Origin: Adiantum capillus-veneris
Lineage: Eukaryota > Streptophyta > Polypodiopsida > Polypodiales > Pteridaceae
Reading direction: 5' to 3'
Length of the DNA: 64,000 nucleotides
Assembly: GCA_014529385.2 (NCBI GenBank)
Contig: CM043969.1
Span: 18,398,446-18,462,445 of the forward strand
Shown: one piece after another, positions 1 through 10,151 of the stretch
Layout: the number at the start of each line of letters is the position of its first letter
Position numbering within the stretch: the first letter of the stretch is position 1
Program-made: the position numbers and the translations under genes
The notes under the pieces: generated by a model
The model's input: the letters and a program-made list of their open reading frames with translations, nothing else
The model's database searches: none
What the model was told of the DNA's origin: nothing

Positions 1-596
1 TCATGACCAATCATCCAAACTCTCTCAACAAGATGGGTCTTTATCAATTGCAAGTTTGGAAGATCCATTGTGGGAGGATATTCCTCTATCGTCGGGATCT
101 CCAAGCTTGTGTAAGCTGCGTTTGAATCTAGGGTAGACATGATTTCTAGGCTTAAGAGATTTTGCTTGGTTCAAGTAGACTTAGTCCACTGTGTTCAAGT
201 GCTTTGGTTATGGGAAAGTTGAAACTATGTCCAAAACCGCAACCGTTTCGTCATAATTCTCGCAAATTGTCGCTTTTAGACACCCCTATCTTGCGGATGT
301 ATTTTGAGGCCTCAAACAACGTTTTTTTTCAAAATTGAACTAAATGGTTATCGTAGGCATACAGTTAGTTCAAGTTTTGCTCTAAGATCTGTGGAGCCGC
401 TCTCAGGCTACGTTTTGATATAAAAACTTTTTTGATCCGATACCGTTTGTGAAAGTTATGGCCAAAACAGTAAAATGCAGTTTAGACTGGTCAAAATGAG
501 TCCAAATTCAATTTTAAAAGAAGATTTGGGATCTCTATGACAGTGTGAACACTTTTGTATGGTCAAAAGTACAGTTGGACCCTAAAACTGGCCTAG

Positions 597-1840
597 AGAC
601 ATCCTACGCGTAGGATGTCTATATGCTCAGAATTTCATTTGAACCTAAAAATGGCCTTGAGACATCCTACGCGTAGGATGTCTTTTTGCTCAGAATGACT
701 TGAAATTTTCACCCCAGCTTCTCCTTGATGTGTTGATCACAGTGGTGTGCTCATAGGTTGGTTTGGAGTCCTAAATCAAGCTGGAGACATCCTACGCGTA
801 GGATGTCTAACTGCTCAGATTTTGTCCAAACTTGATCCCAAGATTCTCCTAGTGCTCAGCAATGGTATGCTTAGATTTGAATTTGGATGCCAATAGGTCA
901 AGATTTAGGCTGTAAGAGCTTCTAGTGCACTCCAAGAGTAGGATGTCTGACAATTCTTGTCTTTGCTTGGTAAATAGGCCAAACAAGGTCCAAATTTACT
1001 TTTGAAAAAAGTTCTGGAATCCTTGAGACACTTAGAACCTCCCTTTATGGCCAAAGTAGAATTTTGACCACTTTATGACCCTGGAGACATCCTACGCGTA
1101 GGATGTATTTTTGCTCTGTTTCAGCTCAAACTTGCATTGTAGCTTCCCCTTGATGTGCTAAACTCAATGCTATGCTTAGATTTGAGTTTGGATGTCAAAA
1201 GACCCCAAAACTAGCTATCCTTGCCTTTTTCAGTCAAAAATGCTAAAGTCTGTTCAATCTTCCCTTTCACTTACCCAAATGAGATGAAATTTATCGCATG
1301 CACTCAATACAACATTTAGAACATGCCTATGGAGTCATCCTATGGTTTGGTCTCAAAATTAGGCCTTGGGCACAATTTGGGTAGGATGTCTGGCAATTCT
1401 CGTCTTTTGGCTTTGATCTGTCAAAATTTGGTCAAATTTCCACTTTCCATGTAAAAATAGGGTAAAACTTACCTTCTAAACACACTGGTAACCTCATATT
1501 TTCAAAAAAAATGCCCAGATCACCCTGTAGACATCCTACGCGTAGGATGTCTATTGCTAATTTTTTGAGACTGAAGTGTCCCTGATGCTTCCTTATGCTC
1601 TCAGCCAGTGCAAGTATGCTTCACAATTGCAAAAACATGCAAAAATCACTCAATTAAGCCTTTGCAGAAATTTTACGTTTTCTGACTCCGCCTTTTGGCT
1701 TTTGGTCAACAAAAATAGGGAAAAACACCCAAGTCAATATGTTACTAGGGTAAAACTATCCTTTGAACCCACTGGTGCAGTCAGAATTTTCAAATTTGGT
1801 CTCCAGAACCCCCTTGAGACATCTTACGCGTAGGATGTCT
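597..1840. repeat. Six copies of a 24-bp palindrome
   Basis: Copies sit at 597-620, 660-683, 785-808, 1085-1108, 1529-1552 and 1817-1840. Four are perfect palindromes (half-site AGACATCCTACG followed by its reverse complement). The copies at 1085 and 1817 each carry one substitution. Partial right halves (GTAGGATGTCT) occur near 938 and 1380. Several copies are followed by a TGCTCAGA-like word, so they descend from a longer unit, but the palindrome is far better preserved than its surroundings. Confidence 0.9.
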
Positions 1841-2364
1841 ATGTTTACAGAATTGCAGGTTTTCTTCACAGAACCCTTGCAAATGCTCTTTTATATGCAC
1901 AGCATCAGTCAGTCATACAAAAATATCCACAAAAGCTTGTTTAATGCATTTTTACCCTCAAAAGCACACTTTTCCGTGATTTCAAATGCAATCAAGCACT
2001 TTAGCAAATAATTCAGTGTTGAATAGCTCTAGATCAGAATCGGATCACTTACCTAAAGCTACTCCTACAAATCATATGGGGTTTTGCATCTATGAGTAGA
2101 AAAACGCTTCACCGCCACACACGGACTAGTAAACGCTTTTATCACCTCACAAATCACTCGACCACCAACAACTACTCTAATCCACAGATCCTAACTAAAC
2201 CTATCTAGTCGCAGACCCTCGGTAAGACACACGCTTCCTGACTATCCACTTGATCGCGGAATATCCTCTTCCGGATCGACTTAAGAAAAACGCTTTCTTT
2301 AGCCAAAACTAAATCAAGCAGCCATCACACAAGTGTTAGTAGGAAACCTACTTAGGTCCTTGTG

Positions 2365-2382
2365 TCCCCGGCAGCGGCTCCA
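2365..2382 (-). promoter_or_regulatory. Primer binding site, tRNA-Asp type
   Basis: On the plus strand these 18 bases match the CCA-ended 3' terminus of plant tRNA-Asp(GTC) at 16 of 18 positions, as I remember that tRNA. Read on the minus strand this is a minus-strand-DNA primer site one base away from the adjoining LTR. tRNA-Asp priming is known for Athila/Tat-type plant Ty3 elements. It fixes the element's orientation: LTR to the right, body to the left. Confidence 0.75.
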
Positions 2383-2383
2383 A

Positions 2384-3339
2384 TGTTGGACGGGAGAGAC
2401 TCGCACACCCATGAAGTGCATGCAAACACTACCTAGATCAACATAATGTCAATCGAGGACACAGATGACACGATAGGCACACGGAGGAAATCTCTTTAGC
2501 TTGTTAGGCTGAGACCATCCTACACATACAACACTCTGGAAGGCCAACTATACCACAATCAAGAACCTCACTGCTCTCAACTACACCACCTAGCCACATA
2601 CACACATACGGAAGCTAACTCACGTAATCATGCCGGATTCATACGAAACTTAAGGAACACCATCCCCTCACTAGGATACACCTGTCCCAAAGCTTCTATA
2701 CTCAAACCCTCACTCTAAACCCATCTGCAGAAAACGTGTAGGATGACAGAGATGAATTTTGAAAGTGCCCGAAATTGAAATTTATGAGTACCTATGCGTA
2801 GCTTATGTCGTCACGATTCTATAGACTACTAGCATGCAGAAAACAGACATCGTTTGATACACTTACGGCCACAAATAGCTCGTAGATGCGTCGGCGTGTG
2901 CGCTTCGTCTCGCGTGGAATACTTGGTGTTGTCGCTTAGCTCTCCTCGAGCCTACAGCAATGGTGCAGTCGGATCTCCAATGTGTTGAGCGAGCCGGGCG
3001 TAGCGAGAGGATGAAGCTCACTCTCACTCTCTTTCTCTCTCACACACAGTAGACGGCAGCGCTAAGTTTTGATTATGATAAAAAGTCTTTTTACAAAATG
3101 ACCTAGGTACCTTATATACTAAGGCTACCTTAGGTTTAACCAAAAATGGGGTTGAAAGGGTCAAATGGCTTTGTATTTACAATCTGGAAGTGCCATTGCA
3201 CCCCGGCTTCTGAAACTAGAATAACTACTCATTACAAATGACGTTTATAGCCATAATCCGCATCATTTCATAACTCGCAAAAGATAAGACTTTGGTACGA
3301 AACTTAAGTTATATTGTGTTGTTGACCCAACGGTCAACA
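2384..3339 (-). mobile_element. 5' LTR (956 bp) of the tRNA-Asp-primed Ty3 element
   Basis: The segment begins TGTTGG and ends CAACA, giving the TG...CA ends with short terminal inverted repeats expected of an LTR. Its left end adjoins the primer site. Its right end abuts a copia sequence that resumes at 3340 in the middle of a conserved stretch, so this marks the insertion boundary. The second LTR and the matching target duplication lie outside the window. No reading frame is expected in it. Confidence 0.75.
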
Positions 3340-3729
3340 ATATGGCACTGAGGTTGCTGACAGGGATAGGTTGGCACACATACTGCATGTTTCGTCAACT
3401 TTCGGGTCTCTTATGTCTGACCTTTTGGTTTCGAGACCTGATCTTGCTTATGCAGTTGGTGCATTTGCAGTGGGAGTTGTCAGTCGTACGATGACTGACA
3501 CTGGCATTGTGCATTGTGGAGCCATGCAGGTCGTCACTCGATACCTGCATCATGAGTGTCATCGTAGATCTAGCCCTAGTGGTATGCATGTTGCATCTAC
3601 ACTAGAGCATGTTTGGAGTGAGCCAATGGGCATATGTTAAGAGTCGTTTTCTCTCACCTCTTGTATATACTAGTTGTAGGATAGTCTTCTCGCCACTTAT
3701 CTCACGGCACACAGCCTTTAGTGGGAGAA
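3340..3729 (+). pseudogene. Copia RNase H-region relic with polypurine tract
   Basis: The translation near 3371-3510 contains SRPDLAYAVG and GVVSRTMTDTG, the signature just after the RT core in Ty1/copia polyproteins. It continues in poor frame to a purine-rich AGTGGGAGAA (3720-3729) directly before an LTR. The same family recurs reversed at 7293-7740, and the alignment starts abruptly at 3340, so the upstream part was displaced by the inserted Ty3 element. Nonfunctional. Confidence 0.8.
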
Positions 3730-3972
3730 TGTTAGGTAAAGGCGGTGTGCCTCACCGTGCTTTGCTCGTGTCCGTCGGCCAGTGTCCGACTGCCCACATT
3801 TATCTCCTTGTTCTTTATTCATAGAAAGAATAAGGAGCTCTCACTTACATTCTCACATGATGCTCACACAGTGAGATTTGGGAGCTCCATCCCACATCCT
3901 GTGTCGTGCTCTCTCTCTTCCTCTCTCCCCTTCACACTCTCTGTGCATGCGCATCGCATCCGCGCACTCACA
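3730..3972 (+). mobile_element. 3' LTR of copia family 1 (243 bp)
   Basis: It starts TGTTAGG right after a polypurine tract and ends CTCACA. It matches, in reverse orientation, the LTRs at 7057-7292 and 9879-10146, including a copy of the paired motif around AAGAATAAGGAG, but here a CT-rich stretch replaces the long GA microsatellite. It ends inside a chromovirus RNase H coding region that resumes at 3973. Confidence 0.85.
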
Positions 3973-4560
3973 TACATGACTTAACAAAGAAGAACATTGA
4001 GTATTCATGTACTACTAAGGAGCAAAATGCTTTTGAAAAGCTCAAAGAGAAGCTTACCTCCCAACCAGTCCTCATTCTTCCGGATCTCTCAAAGCCATTT
4101 GAGGTTCAATGTAATGATTGTGGTGATTGCCTTGGAGCAGTCTTGCTTCAAGAAGGGCATGTCATAGCATATGAGAGCCGAAGGCTCAATACGGATGAAC
4201 AGGTCCTAAGCATTAATGAGAAAGAGCTTTTAGATGTTCTACATTCCCTAGACACATAGAAGCACTATCTATTAAAGACTCCATTCTTTTTATGAATAGA
4301 CCATTAAGAGTAGGGGTAACCGTTGTGAAGAGATCCTTCATACTGCATGATATAATATTTTCTAAGGTGCTGGTCAGTCTATCGATCAAGTACTTTATGA
4401 CACAAACAAAGCTTTTCGACAAACAAATGAGGTGGGCAAATTTTCTTTCGCAATTTAACTTTCATATTGCTTACATTTCTGGCAAGCACAATCAAGTGGC
4501 CGATGCACTTTCACGACGACCAAAAGTTAATGCGGTGTCTATGGCAACTCATAATGATCT
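3973..4560 (+). pseudogene. Chromovirus RNase H relic
   Basis: Conceptual translation gives LTKKNIEY, then LILPDLSKPFEVQC, GAVLLQEGHVIAYESRRL and KELLDVLHSLDT, followed after a break by QMRWANFLSQFNFHIAYISG and ADALSRRP. These are the ordered blocks of the Ty3/chromovirus RNase H and its linker to integrase. A stop at 4258 and about 70 extra bases (4300-4370) inside the TDHQS block break the frame. The RT lies to the left, outside the window, because the copia element was inserted here. Confidence 0.85.
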
Positions 4561-4599
4561 ATCTTCTATGACATATGAGTATGCTACTGACCGTGAATT

Positions 4600-5530
4600 T
4601 AGAGACATAATGTCAGCCCTTGCTTTGGGAAAGAAAGAGAAACCATTCACCTTGCAAGATGGTTATCTTCTCCACGGCAATAGGCTATGTGTTACCCACT
4701 TCCTTCGTGAGAAAGTCGTGTATGAATCCCATGCTCCTCCCTATGCGGGGCATAGAGGCATTCAACCTACTCTCCGAGGAGTGGAACATACTTCTATTGG
4801 CCTACCATGAAGGTGGACATACAAGAGTATGTTTCAAAATGTGTGGTATGCCAAAAGACCAAGTATGCTTGAATTACTCCAGCCATGGCCTATCCTAAAT
4901 TCACCAAGGAAGAGTACATCCATGGATTTCATCTTTGGATTACCCAAGTCTATCCATCGGAATACGCAAATATGACCATAGTCAATAGGTTTAGCAACCA
5001 AGCACACTTTATTCTTGTCAAAAAGACTATTAAGTCACATCAAATGGCAACTCTCTTCATATCACAGATTTTCCACCATGGATTTCCAACATCCATCGTG
5101 TCAGATAGAGATCCTAGAATGAGCAGTAATTTTTGGAAAGGTCTCTTTGAAAATCTAGGAATAAGATTGAATTTCTCTTCGGCCTATCACCCACAAACGG
5201 ATGGCCAAAGTGAGATAGCCAATCTTACGATACTCGATCTACTAAAGACTTATGTTACCGAAGTAGATCAACGCTCACAATGGGAAAAGTACTTACCTCT
5301 TGTAGAATATGCGTACAATAATATTGTACATACTTCTATGGAAAAAGCACCTTTCAAATCATTGAGAGAAAACCTAAAAGTCCCTTGCTACTCAAAGTAC
5401 ATGGGAAGATCTTTGTTGCTGATGAGTATAGCCGTGACCTACAAGAATCTTACTAAAAGATCGAGGAGGCTATATCCATCTCTCAACAAAGGCAAAAAGT
5501 TGTTGCTGACAAGTACTGAAGGGACTTAAT
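4600..5530 (+). pseudogene. Chromovirus integrase relic
   Basis: Integrase zinc-finger remnants (AGHRGIQPT; a CVVCQ-like block after a frameshift near 4800) precede the core. In the core the first catalytic block reads MTIVNRF where MTIVDRF is expected (catalytic Asp to Asn). The second block VSDRDPRM (around 5101) and the Glu block GQSEIAN (around 5207) are present. EYAYNN near 5310 is the usual downstream motif. Frameshifts and the Asp loss make it inactive. Confidence 0.85.
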
Positions 5531-5990
5531 GATTGGGTCTTACTTAAGGTTTCCAAGGCTCGATTGAGGCAAACGGCGAGCAAAAATCCTACGGGCCATC
5601 AAAAGTATTATGATAAACTAGAAAAAAGATACTATGGTCCTTTCCAAATCTTGAAGCCCATCAATGAGATGGCTTATCAACTCAAGTTGCCCAACCATTG
5701 GTTCATGCACAATGCTTTTCATGTGAGCTTACTTAAGCCCTACAAAGGAGAGCCACCAAGTGAACCAATTATTGAAGACCCTCCCAAAATTGAAGACCAA
5801 GAAGAGGTGCTACAACCCGAAGCCATCCCTCGGCATGAAGACAAGGTATTACGACATGGTTAGATTATCCAATGATATCTTATTAAGTTCCAAAATTATC
5901 CTTTTGAAGATGCTAGATGGATGCAAGGAATACAACTTAAGGATAGTATGAACCTTGTCAATGCTACTTTAGAGTAAGCAAATGTACAAA
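5531..5990 (+). pseudogene. Chromovirus GPY/F module and chromodomain relic
   Basis: YYGPFQILKPINEMAYQLKL followed by HNAFHVSLLKPYKG is the GPY/F module at the integrase C-terminus. After an acidic linker (EDPPKIEDQEEVL) and two in-frame stops, the frame reads YLIKFQNYPFEDARWM, which is chromodomain-like (known in the family to guide integration to methylated histones). This places the element in the chromovirus clade. Confidence 0.85.
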
Positions 5991-6322
5991 TTTCTTTTGA
6001 ATGATCAATGTTTTTGTCTTATAAGACAAGTTCTCTCTTTTTATTGTGCACAAATTTAAGTAGTATGCATACTTAGAATCATGTTTGTGATGACGACGTC
6101 TCTCAAACACCAAGTAGAACTTATCATTCTACTTGGGAGAATGAAATGGACTAAAGAGCAGACATGCTTGCGGCAGCTATGGCTCCCAAGCACCAAATAG
6201 ATTAGTCATCCATCTTGAAAAGGTGTCGTACGGTAAAAAGGGATCCTCTACCCGCTAAGAAAGATTGACTAATGACTAAGGCTTTATCTCCTATACCTTA
6301 TAGTCGAGGACGACTATGATTT

Positions 6323-7051
6323 CAAGAGAGAGTTAATGTCATAAAATCTAATATCTAACCAACCCAAACGATTTTCTCATATTAAACTGATCATTTAATG
6401 TGGGAGAATAAACGGGAACAAGGGTTACAATATAGACACGTGCTTACATATCGATCTCACCATGGGCCAATGGTAAAGGGGCCCAAATGTGAGATGGTTT
6501 GTCAAAGAGCAAGGCTACCCAATGGAGCTTAAAAGACCTTAGGGTTAGCTTCATTGAAGACCTCCAAAGGTTAGTGTTAAAAAGTCCTTTGACCTTAGGT
6601 AAGCTAGGGATGAGCTTGAGGTGGGAACCCGGCCCAAGCTTGAGGTGCTTGTTGTGCTTGATGACTGAGTTGCTTGAGGTACTTTTTGTGCTTGGTGCTT
6701 GTCGTGCATGCTGACTAAGATGCTTGCGATGCTTGTTGTGCTTGCCGACTAGGGAGCTTGAGGTGCTTATGGGAACACTACCCAAACTTAAGGTGCTTTG
6801 TCATGCTTGCTGACTAAGGTGCTTGAGGGTAAGGTGTGCAAAAGTCAAATCCAATCCCTACAAGAGAGGGGCGAGCCCTAAAGCTAGGGGGATGAGAGAG
6901 AACAGACACACTCACACAAACACACACACACACACACTCACACTCACACTCACACAAGGCAAGCTTGGTACAAAGAAAGCATATAGGACACTTGTCAAGT
7001 TCCTCCTCATGTTGTCCTCATGGTGTGCCTAAAGCCAATTGGTTAGCCCCC
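6323..7051 (+). mobile_element. Polypurine tract and probable 3' LTR start of the chromovirus
   Basis: A GTCGAGGACGACT block and a purine tract (AAGAGAGAGTTAA, 6324-6336) lead into TGTCATAAAA at 6337, the arrangement at the 3' LTR of plant chromoviruses. I cannot find the far end; the LTR may continue past the copia insertion at 7057-10146. The region also holds a degenerate tandem repeat (6636-6830) and a CA-rich tract (6907-6955). No supported protein. Confidence 0.5.
6636..6830. repeat. Degenerate tandem repeat, GCTTGAGGTGCTT unit
   Basis: About five diverged units, each built from GCTTGAGGTGCTTGTTGTGC and a GCTGACTAAG-like spacer, run in tandem. Unit length varies between about 35 and 50 bases. 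It lies within the presumed chromovirus LTR. Confidence 0.75.
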
Positions 7052-7056
7052 CAAGG

Positions 7057-7083
7057 TGTGAGTGCGCGCATGCGGTACGTGTG

Positions 7084-7144
<61 letters not shown>

Positions 7145-7292
7145 CGGGATGTGGGTGGAGCTCCCAAATCTCACTGTATGAGCACAGTGTGAGAGTCAGT
7201 GAGAGCTCCTTATTCTTTGTATTTATAAAGAATAAGGAGATAAATGTGGACGACCGGACACTGGTCGTCGACGGACACGCCTTTACCTAACT
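7057..7292 (-). mobile_element. 3' LTR of the short copia element
   Basis: It begins TGTGAGTG and ends at CCTAACT, where TG at the element's start has mutated to AG (compare TGTTAGG at 3730). A GA microsatellite fills 7086-7140. The inner side carries CTTTCTCCCACTAAAGG, the reverse of the family's polypurine tract. Confidence 0.88.
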
Positions 7293-7740
7293 TTCTCCCA
7301 CTAAAGGTTGTGTGCCGATAAATGGCGAGAAGACTAGCCTACATCTAGCATATACAAGAGATGAGAGAAGACATCTCTCAACCTACGGCCACTAACTCAC
7401 TCCAAACATGTGAGTGCATCTGTAACCGCTCTAGTGTAGATGCAACATGCATAACACTAGGGCTAGAGACACAATGACACTCTTGATGCAGGTATCAAGT
7501 GACGACCTGCATGGCTCCACAATGCACAATGCCCGTGTCAGTCATCGCACAACTGACAACTCCCACTGCAAATGCACCAACCGCATAAGCAAGATCAGCT
7601 CTCGAGAGCAAAAGATTAACATGAGAGACTTGAAAGCCGACGAAACATGCACTATGTGTGCCAACCTGTCCCTGTCAGCAATCTCAGTGCCATATGCATC
7701 CTCATCAGGAATCACCTGACTATGCATCACCATGTCAACA
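7293..7740 (-). pseudogene. Copia RNase H-region relic, family 1
   Basis: Read on the minus strand, translations contain HVSSAFKSLM followed, after a frame change, by the equivalent of SRPDLAYAVG and of the TDTGIVHCGAMQ segment seen in the copy at 3371. Frames are broken several times. It directly precedes the polypurine tract of the 3' LTR. Confidence 0.75.
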
Positions 7741-8037
7741 TCGTCTGGCAAAGGCATATCTGTTGAGAATGACTGCAAAAATTGAAAAATCAGCACCACT
7801 GCAATCACACACAACCGTCTGAAGGACACTGTCGCCCTCAAATGTATCAGACGAATCATAGAACAATGCATCGGTCTCTAGCTCAACTGATGTCACCTCA
7901 ACTAATGACTGACCAAGTTGTGCATCCCTAGAGATACCACTGTCTGCGTGAACGTCACCACAAGACAAATGCACAACCTGCTCTCCATGCAGCACCTCCG
8001 CAAAAGAGACACGCCTCGTATCTCGCTCAAAACATGG

Positions 8038-8385
8038 CTAAAAATACACAGAGACTACATCGTCTCGTGTGTCAGAAATATGCAAAGGGTATACCAGACC
8101 ATTCCTAGCACCTCTGGCTATCACCTGTGATCCCCTATGCATACATGCATACTCTCTAGCATCTATCCTCGTAGTAGCACCACACATTTGCCTCTTCCGC
8201 TGCCTCATACGCCTGAAGAAACGATGCCTAATATGCCCATCATGGCCGCAATGCCAACATGTCAATCGCGATCGTGAGCGAGAACCACCTCTAACCTGAA
8301 GTGTTTCCATATCCATGCCAAAACTATGGCAAACAATGCTCGAAATCACAAGACTCTCCCACCCGAGAGCAACCCACTGTCTCAA
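8038..8385 (-). pseudogene. Copia gag fragment with damaged zinc knuckle
   Basis: A 115-residue minus-strand frame contains CWHCGHDGHIRHRF (8218-8259). This is a CCHC knuckle whose last Cys is replaced by Phe, preceded by an Arg/Ser-rich stretch (RGGSRSRSR). The place between primer site and RNase H relic fits gag. The remainder of 7740-9860 shows no recognisable domain and is probably decayed gag and leader. Confidence 0.65.
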
Positions 8386-9864
8386 GCAAAGCAGGTGAGC
8401 AAACGGTCTCGCTCACTAGCCTTTGCAATAGACATAGATATCTCGCAAAATTTTGGCAGTCTCCTTTGTATCTAGAGCAAAAAACTCAACAGTAAATCGC
8501 AATGGAGACAACAACGAATGCGCAAATGGCCAATCCGGGAATGTACTCGTCTGAAATCACCTCACAAAGTCATACATAGAGCCAAACCGCTCTAGCCGGA
8601 GTATCACTCAACGACGCCACAAATGACATACATATGTGAGTGAAAAGGTGCTGCCAAAATGTGTCAACGAATGAACAATGTGCCAGAAAACCGTAGCATT
8701 CACAACTCCTCACTCCTGCGAGAGTGGGTACAAGAACACCAAACTGTGTCCAAACTAACAAAACCTGTCAAAGTGAGAGTAAACACTCGATCACTGTCAA
8801 AGTGGGAATATATCGACCACTATACCATCAAAGAGAAAACTGTAAATACGCATAAACCATGGCGAGAATCTGGGAAAAATCTGACAGAGTTTTCCCTGAA
8901 AACTGAGCAAAAACTCAAGTACAATCTCTACCATAAACCATAACACTACTCGATGCCAATGAGTAGAAATGTCAAAATGGCTCCACAATTTCACTTACAA
9001 TGGCAATCCACACTCAACGTACATCAACGGAGTGACCGTGCATAAGCAAGCACCAAAAGGGTTGCAATCCAGAAACTTGATCAATGCGAAAACAATGCTC
9101 TCAAGAGAGCTCGCCGGCACTTGAAAGTGCTTGCCAAAATGCATGTACAATGGGCATCAACCATGTGCCATCACCATATGTGAACCATTCGCAAAGACCA
9201 TGAATCCAAGCACAAAATCGCTGCCAAAGTATCGTGTGAAAACCTGTGAAAGAAGCTCCACCTGTGTGCACCAAAAATCGTGTCTCTCAAGAGACCGCTT
9301 TGATGGTATGTAAACGCCTCTGTGACTCTTTGCCCAAATCTACCAAAAACCCTCAAACCACGAGCTCTACACAAACTGAAATTGCATCTTCAGCTTCAGA
9401 ATTTATGCACCTAACTTTGAGCCCTTGCCGTGCTTCCAAAAGTCATCAAACTCGCACACTATGCGAAACCAGAAAACTTGCAATTTGTGTATACAGTCAG
9501 TCTGAGATGAATATCAACAAAATGGTGAGGATTGCAAAAGGTTTCTTTTGCAAAGTTGTAGATCACGTCGAAAAGAATGGGCATGGCAAGCAAAATTCTC
9601 ATATTTGCATTCTATAGGGAGAAAAACGAATTTGAAAATAGTGCTGCTGCGCACACAGTTTTTAGGGCAACACCTTCACTTACACACAATCTTCCACACT
9701 CCTTTCTAAGCTTCTACAAGAGCATACATCACTCTTAACTAAGCTCATAAGCTCCCATTGCAGTCTCACGCAGCTTCCAAGCTTTCTTGATCTCTACCGC
9801 CGAGAGCGAGCGAGCTATTGCCTCGAAGCTCTCAAAGCCGTTGTGCTCTCCGTGATCACCATGC

Positions 9865-9876
9865 GCTCTGATACCA
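9865..9876 (-). promoter_or_regulatory. Primer binding site, initiator-Met tRNA type
   Basis: GCTCTGATACCA on the plus strand is the reverse complement of the standard TGGTATCAGAGC site. It lies two bases from the LTR beginning at 9879 and sets the copia element's orientation. Confidence 0.92.
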
Positions 9877-9878
9877 AT

Positions 9879-9903
9879 TGTGAGTGTGCGGATGCGGACG
9901 GAG

Positions 9904-9979
<76 letters not shown>

Positions 9980-10146
9980 TACACAAGATGTGGGTGGAAC
10001 TCCCAAATCTCACTGTATGAGCACAATGTGAGAGTCAATGAGAGCTCCTTATTCTTTGTATGTATAAAGAATAAGGAGATAAATGTGGGCAACCAAACAC
10101 TGGCCAGCGGGCAAAGCACGGTGAGACACATCGCCTTTATCTGACA
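9879..10146 (-). mobile_element. 5' LTR of the short copia element
   Basis: It begins TGTGAGTG, contains a GA microsatellite (9907-9977) and the same AAGAATAAGGAG inverted motif as the other family members, and ends CTGACA next to the target duplication. The repeat tract is longer than in the partner LTR, so the microsatellite has changed length since insertion. Confidence 0.9.
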
Positions 10147-10151
10147 CAAGG

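Larger units (their letters stand above)
1..2383 (-). mobile_element. Leader of a minus-strand Ty3-type LTR element, with palindromic repeats
   Basis: This stretch lies inside an LTR element read on the minus strand, between its primer site (2365-2382) and a gag that would lie beyond the left edge. I see no convincing protein; the two small ORFs around 1576-2011 show no family motif. Its main content is a degenerate repeat centred on a 24-bp palindrome with half-site AGACATCCTACG, at 597, 660, 785, 1085, 1529 and 1817. Between copies, blocks such as CTTGATGTG and GGTATGCTTAGATTTGA recur in diverged form, so an older unit of roughly 125 bp seems to have been amplified. Assignment to the leader is inferred from the position of the primer site and LTR. 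Confidence 0.6.
7057..10146 (-). mobile_element. Short copia element, family 1, with TSD CAAGG
   Basis: Two related LTRs (7057-7292 and 9879-10146) face the same way and enclose 2.6 kb. The 5-bp target duplication CAAGG occurs at 7052-7056 and 10147-10151. A 12-base initiator-Met primer site abuts the right LTR, so the element reads on the minus strand. The inside retains gag zinc-knuckle and RNase H-region fragments but lacks protease, integrase and most of RT, so it is a deleted copy that would have needed enzymes from elsewhere. Confidence 0.93.

Noticed and set aside
9843-10031. Glu/Arg or Leu/Ser repeat proteins in GA runs (also at 7039, 11940, 49767, 52004)
   Set aside because: They are translations of GA microsatellites with no conserved flanks.
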